This document shows positions 60,586-64,000 of a stretch of DNA of 64,000 nucleotides, piece by piece. The position numbers and the translations under genes are program-made. The stretch comes from Hallella seregens ATCC 51272. GTDB taxonomy: Bacteria; Bacteroidota; Bacteroidia; Bacteroidales; Bacteroidaceae. The stretch is from positions 1-64,000 of the forward strand of contig NZ_JADU01000012.1 in the NCBI RefSeq assembly GCF_000518545.1, read 5' to 3'. The notes below the pieces were generated by a model. The model saw only the letters and a program-made list of their open reading frames with translations. It had not been told where the DNA came from and searched no databases. Each line of letters starts with the position of its first letter. Within the stretch, counting starts at the first letter, position 1.

Positions 60586-61635
60586 ATGGGTTTATTAGAA
60601 CAGATTGTGGCGCGTGCTAAGGCTGACAAGCAGCGCATCGTGCTTCCCGAAGCAGAGGAAGAACGCACATTGAAGGCAGCGGATAAGGTATTGGCCGACG
60701 ATTTGGCCGACCTGATTCTCATCGGCAACCCTGAGAATATCAGGAAAGAGGCCGAGGCTTGGGGCCTGACCCATCTTGACAAGGCCACCATCGTGGATCC
60801 GCGGCACTGCGAGAAGACGGAGGAGTATGCCGCAGTGCTGGCCGAACTGCGCAAGAAAAAGGGCATGACCGTGGATCAGGCCCGCGAGCTGGTGACCAAA
60901 AACAATCTTTATCTGGGTTGCATGATTATCAAGACCGGCGACGCCGACGGCCAGATTTCGGGTGCGCTCAGCACCACGGGCGACACGTTGCGCCCCGCCC
61001 TGCAAATCATTAAGTGCGCCCCCGGTGTCAGTTGCGTGAGTGGTGCCATGCTGATTATCACCCATCAGAAAGAGTATGGCGAGGACGGCATCGTGGTGAT
61101 GGGCGACGTAGCCGTCACCCCGAACCCCACGGCCGACCAGCTTGCCCAGATAGCCTACACCACTGCACAAACCGCACACTCCGTGGCTGGCTTCTCCGAT
61201 CCGCGCGTGGCCATGCTCAGCTTCTCGACCAAAGGCTCTGCTCAGGATGCCAAGGACAAGGAGACGGGCAAGAGTGTCTACATCATCGACAAGGTGCTCG
61301 ACGCTACAAGGATTGCCCATGAGAAGTATCCCGAGCTGAAAGTGGACGGCGAACTACAGGCCGATGCCGCCTTGGTGCCCGCCGTGGGCTCCAAGAAAGC
61401 CCCCGGAAGCGACATTGCCGGCAAGGCCAACGTGCTGGTGGTGCCCAATCTCGAGGTGGGCAACATCGGCTATAAGCTCGTTCAGCGTCTGGGCAACGCC
61501 CTTGCCATCGGCCCCATTATTCAGGGCATCGCCCGTCCGGTGAACGACCTGAGCCGCGGCTGCTCCGTGGACGACATCTATTATATGGTGGCCATCACGG
61601 CCTGTCAGGCCCAGGATGCCAAGGCGAATTCTTAA
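60586..61635 (+). CDS. pta: Phosphate acetyltransferase
   Basis: Pta converts acetyl-CoA and phosphate to acetyl phosphate. The 349-aa protein is the short form consisting of the catalytic PTA_PTB domain only (RIVLPEAEEERTLKAA, GALSTTGDTLRPALQ, PLxGIARPVNDLSRGCS-type end), without the regulatory N-terminal domain of long Pta. It is followed after 30 nt by ackA. Confidence 0.96.
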   Translation: MGLLEQIVARAKADKQRIVLPEAEEERTLKAADKVLADDLADLILIGNPENIRKEAEAWGLTHLDKATIVDPRHCEKTEEYAAVLAELRKKKGMTVDQARELVTKNNLYLGCMIIKTGDADGQISGALSTTGDTLRPALQIIKCAPGVSCVSGAMLIITHQKEYGEDGIVVMGDVAVTPNPTADQLAQIAYTTAQTAHSVAGFSDPRVAMLSFSTKGSAQDAKDKETGKSVYIIDKVLDATRIAHEKYPELKVDGELQADAALVPAVGSKKAPGSDIAGKANVLVVPNLEVGNIGYKLVQRLGNALAIGPIIQGIARPVNDLSRGCSVDDIYYMVAITACQAQDAKANS

Positions 61636-61665
61636 TTCACGATTCATCATTTACAATTCAAGACT

Positions 61666-62874
61666 ATGAAAATATTGGTTCTGAACTGTGGAAGCAGTTC
61701 TATTAAATACAAGCTGTACGACATGACCGACGAGCGTGTGCTGGCTCAAGGCGGCGTGGAGCGTATCGGATTGGATGAGGCTTTCATCAAGGTGAAGCTC
61801 GCAAATGGCGACAAAAAGCAAATCATGGCCGAGTTGCCCACCCACAAGGAGGGCGTGCAACTGGTATTCAAATGCCTGCTCGATCCCGAGATGGGCTCCA
61901 TCAAGAGCCTCGACGAGATAGGGGCCGTGGGGCATCGCGTGGTGCAAGGCGGCGACCTCTTCGAGAAGAGTTGCCTCGTGACCCCCGAGGTGGAGCAAGG
62001 AATAGAGAGCCTGATCGAACTGGCCCCCGTGCACAACAAGGGCCATCTGGCCGGCATCAAGGCTGTAGACGAGCTTATGCCCGACGTGCCGCAGGTGACA
62101 GTGTTCGACAATGCTTTCCATAGCACGATGCCGGACTACGCTTATCTCTACGCCGTGCCCTATGAATGGTACACCAAATACCACGTTCGCCGCTACGGTT
62201 TCCACGGTACGTCGCACCGCTATGTGTCGAAGCGCGCCTGTGAATTTCTGGGTCTCGACTACAAGAAGACCAAGGTCATCACCTGCCATATCGGCAACGG
62301 CGCCTCCATTGCAGCCGTCAAAAACGGCAAGGTGATCGACACCTCGATGGGCCTCACCCCGCTGGCCGGTCTGATGATGGGCAGTCGTTGCGGCGACATC
62401 GACCCCTCGGCCGTGACGTTCATGATGGAGAAGAGCGGCATGACACCCCACGAAATGTCCGAATATCTCAACAAGAAGAGCGGCGTGCTTGGCATGACCG
62501 GCATCTCAAGCGACATGCGCGACGTGGAGAATGCGGCCAACGAGGGCAACGAGAAGGCTGTCCTGGCCCTCAAGATGTACGCTTATCGCATCAAGAAATA
62601 CATTGGAGCCTACGCTGCTGCCATGGACGGCGTGGATGTTATTGTCTGGACAGCCGGCGTGGGCGAGAACCAGACGGGCATGCGTCTTGACAGCTGCGCG
62701 GGACTTGGTTACCTTGGAGTGAAGATGGATGCCGAGCGCAACAACGTGCGTGGCGAGGAGCGCGTCATTTCTTCAGACGATTCCAAGGTCAAGGTGGTGC
62801 TGATTCCCACCGACGAGGAGATTGTCATCGCCCGCGATACACTCGCTCTGGCCACGGGCAAGACCCTCGAATAA
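61666..62874 (+). CDS. ackA: Acetate kinase
   Basis: AckA makes acetate and ATP from acetyl phosphate, a main energy step in anaerobic fermentation. The 402-aa protein begins MKILVLNCGSSSIKYKLY (ASKHA phosphate-1). GHRVVQGG, RRYGFHGTSHRYVS and ICHIGNGAS-type ITCHIGNGASIAAV are the family signatures. It forms an operon with pta, ended by a hairpin at 62906-62932. Confidence 0.97.
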   Translation: MKILVLNCGSSSIKYKLYDMTDERVLAQGGVERIGLDEAFIKVKLANGDKKQIMAELPTHKEGVQLVFKCLLDPEMGSIKSLDEIGAVGHRVVQGGDLFEKSCLVTPEVEQGIESLIELAPVHNKGHLAGIKAVDELMPDVPQVTVFDNAFHSTMPDYAYLYAVPYEWYTKYHVRRYGFHGTSHRYVSKRACEFLGLDYKKTKVITCHIGNGASIAAVKNGKVIDTSMGLTPLAGLMMGSRCGDIDPSAVTFMMEKSGMTPHEMSEYLNKKSGVLGMTGISSDMRDVENAANEGNEKAVLALKMYAYRIKKYIGAYAAAMDGVDVIVWTAGVGENQTGMRLDSCAGLGYLGVKMDAERNNVRGEERVISSDDSKVKVVLIPTDEEIVIARDTLALATGKTLE

Positions 62875-62905
62875 ACCCGAAAGAACGCACAAACCATAAC
62901 GTGAG

Positions 62906-62932
62906 GGGGATGTTGCCGCAGGCAGCGTCCCC
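62906..62932 (+). terminator. Terminator after pta-ackA
   Basis: GGGGATGTTGCC (62906-62917) pairs with GGCAGCGTCCCC (62921-62932) with two G-U pairs and a 3-nt loop, followed by TTTATAC. The kinase start lies only 15 nt further on, so some read-through is likely. Confidence 0.75.
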
Positions 62933-62947
62933 TTTATACTTGACAGG

Positions 62948-63964
62948 ATGAAGAAGATAATTACGTTTGGAGAGATACTCCTGCGGCTGTCCAAGCCGGG
63001 CAGCCGGCGACTGTTTCAGGGCAGCACGTTCGGCGCCGACTATGGCGGATCGGAAGCAAATGTGGCTGTAAGTCTGGCGCAACTGGGCGACGACGTGGAG
63101 TTTGTCACCCGCATTCCCGACAATTCCATCGGTGAGGCCGCCCTCATGCACCTGCGCTCGCTCGGACTCAACGTGGGGCACGCAGTGCGTGGAGGCAAGC
63201 GGCTGGGCACCTACTACTTTGAGCCGTCGGCCGCCATGCGCTCCTCGCGGGTAGTTTACGACCGCGACGACTCCTCGTTCAATACGCTCGAGCATGGCGA
63301 CATCGACTGGGAGCCCGTCTTTGCAGGGGCCGGACTGTTCCATTGCTCTGGCATAACCTGCGCCACCAGCCGGGCGGCCCTCGACACAACGATGGATGCT
63401 GTGCGACGCGCCGACGCTTCGGGCATCGAACTCACCTGCGACATCAACTACCGTGGAAACCTGTGGCGGTATCCCGGCGCCGATGCACGCCGGTCGCTCG
63501 ACGAGCTGATGCAGTACAGTTCGTTCATCTTTGGCGACCAGAACGAGTGGTACGTGGCCAGCGGCCTTGAGCCCATCCCCTTTACTGCACTCGATGAAAG
63601 CTACCGGTTCGACCGGGATGCCTACCGCCGTTATTTCGATCATTTGCATGCGCTTTTCCCCCGATGCCGTCGCATGCTCATCGCCCACCGCAACCAGCTT
63701 TCCTTCAATCACCACGTCAATGCCGGAGTGCTCTGGGCCGAGGGACGCATCTACACCTCGCGTATCTACGACATCCAGCCCATCGTCGACCAGATGGGCG
63801 TGGGCGACGCCTGGGTGGCCGCCTTCATCCATGCCCGTCGCCGCTGGCCCGACGACGACCAGCGGTGCCTCGATTTCTCGGTTGCAGCCTCTGCGTTGAA
63901 GAACACGGTGCCCGGCGATCAGAACCTGGTCACTGAGGCAGAAATCATAGCCGGTCTCTGCTAA
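62948..63964 (+). CDS. kdgK: PfkB-family sugar kinase, probable 2-dehydro-3-deoxygluconokinase
   Basis: The 338-aa protein has the ribokinase fold: KIITFGEILLRLSKPG at the N terminus, GSEANVAVSLAQLG, and the catalytic signature MGVGDAWVAAF (catalytic D287). The substrate-loop segments FQGSTFGADYGGSE and RLGTYYFEPSAAMRSS resemble KDG kinases, which phosphorylate 2-keto-3-deoxygluconate in uronate and pectin breakdown. Other PfkB sugars cannot be excluded from the sequence. A downstream start at the window edge may be its partner aldolase. Confidence 0.82.
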   Translation: MKKIITFGEILLRLSKPGSRRLFQGSTFGADYGGSEANVAVSLAQLGDDVEFVTRIPDNSIGEAALMHLRSLGLNVGHAVRGGKRLGTYYFEPSAAMRSSRVVYDRDDSSFNTLEHGDIDWEPVFAGAGLFHCSGITCATSRAALDTTMDAVRRADASGIELTCDINYRGNLWRYPGADARRSLDELMQYSSFIFGDQNEWYVASGLEPIPFTALDESYRFDRDAYRRYFDHLHALFPRCRRMLIAHRNQLSFNHHVNAGVLWAEGRIYTSRIYDIQPIVDQMGVGDAWVAAFIHARRRWPDDDQRCLDFSVAASALKNTVPGDQNLVTEAEIIAGLC

Positions 63965-63975
63965 TACCGCCCGCC

Positions 63976-64000
63976 ATGTCTACGTTTCCCCTTGTCCGTC
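63976..64000 (+). CDS. Start of a further gene, cut by the window edge
   Basis: An ATG 12 nt after the kinase stop opens MSTFPLVR and runs off the end. Next to a KDG kinase it could be a KDPG aldolase, but eight codons do not allow a call. Confidence 0.3.

Overview
The window is chromosomal DNA of a GC-rich member of the Bacteroidota, most likely a Prevotella-like member of the Bacteroidales. The evidence is the promoter type (TTTG, 19-21 nt, then TAnnTTTG, seen many times), secreted and lipoprotein families typical of the group (BACON/BspA-type repeats, DUF4292, DUF3109), a glycine-lipid acyltransferase pair, and a complete dcw cluster in Bacteroidota order. I see no plasmid, phage or insertion-sequence hallmark. 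Base composition and gene style are even throughout, so most of the window looks like core genome.

Layout. 0-8 kb: a truncated AAA-ATPase/PD-(D/E)XK protein, a secreted M6 metalloprotease with an SGNH esterase, gpmI, ung and a DUF3109 protein. 8-13 kb (minus strand): a signal-peptide repeat protein, a GH95 alpha-L-fucosidase, a protein made only of the non-catalytic N-terminal domains of an alpha-L-rhamnosidase, and an AraC regulator; these last three are joined by TGATG stop/start overlaps. 13-17 kb: gyrB, rpsT, tRNA-Glu, recO. 17-33.4 kb (minus): yqeY and the 13-gene dcw cluster mraZ-rsmH-ftsL-ftsI-murE-mraY-murD-ftsW-murG-murC-ftsQ-ftsA-ftsZ, headed by a promoter overlapped by three MraZ-type boxes. 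33.6-35.6 kb: the glycine-lipid synthase pair. 35.7-42.1 kb: dgt divergent from dut-TPR-DUF4292-EnvC-like. 42.5-49.5 kb: an M20 deacylase, a decayed AbiE-type toxin/antitoxin pair, a membrane-anchored AraC regulator, an acyl-CoA synthetase, prfB, a small membrane protein and a CYTH protein. 49.7-53.4 kb: two tandem SNF-family transporters and a helix-hairpin-helix protein. 53.4-55.5 kb: tRNA-Pro and tRNA-Phe, then murF standing apart from dcw. 55.8-64 kb: a BACON/LRR lipoprotein, an ATPase, folP-cdaA, pta-ackA and a PfkB sugar kinase (probably KDG kinase), with the first codons of another gene at the edge.

Genes that work together: dcw plus murF plus the EnvC-like protein cover peptidoglycan precursor synthesis and septation; dgt and dut (divergent) control dNTP pools; pta-ackA gives acetate/ATP; the GH95 operon acts on fucosylated glycans; the gls pair makes N-acyl glycine lipids.

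The most unusual signal is non-coding. All three sizeable convergent intergenic gaps (recO/yqeY, EnvC-like/M20, tRNA-Phe/murF) are filled by degenerate tandem repeats with an exact 22-bp period. The unit is a near-palindrome (consensus about GCGTTTACGCCGTAAACGC plus 3 nt). I found this by reading alone; it is the best candidate here for an undescribed element, perhaps functionally like the BIME/REP elements of enterobacteria.
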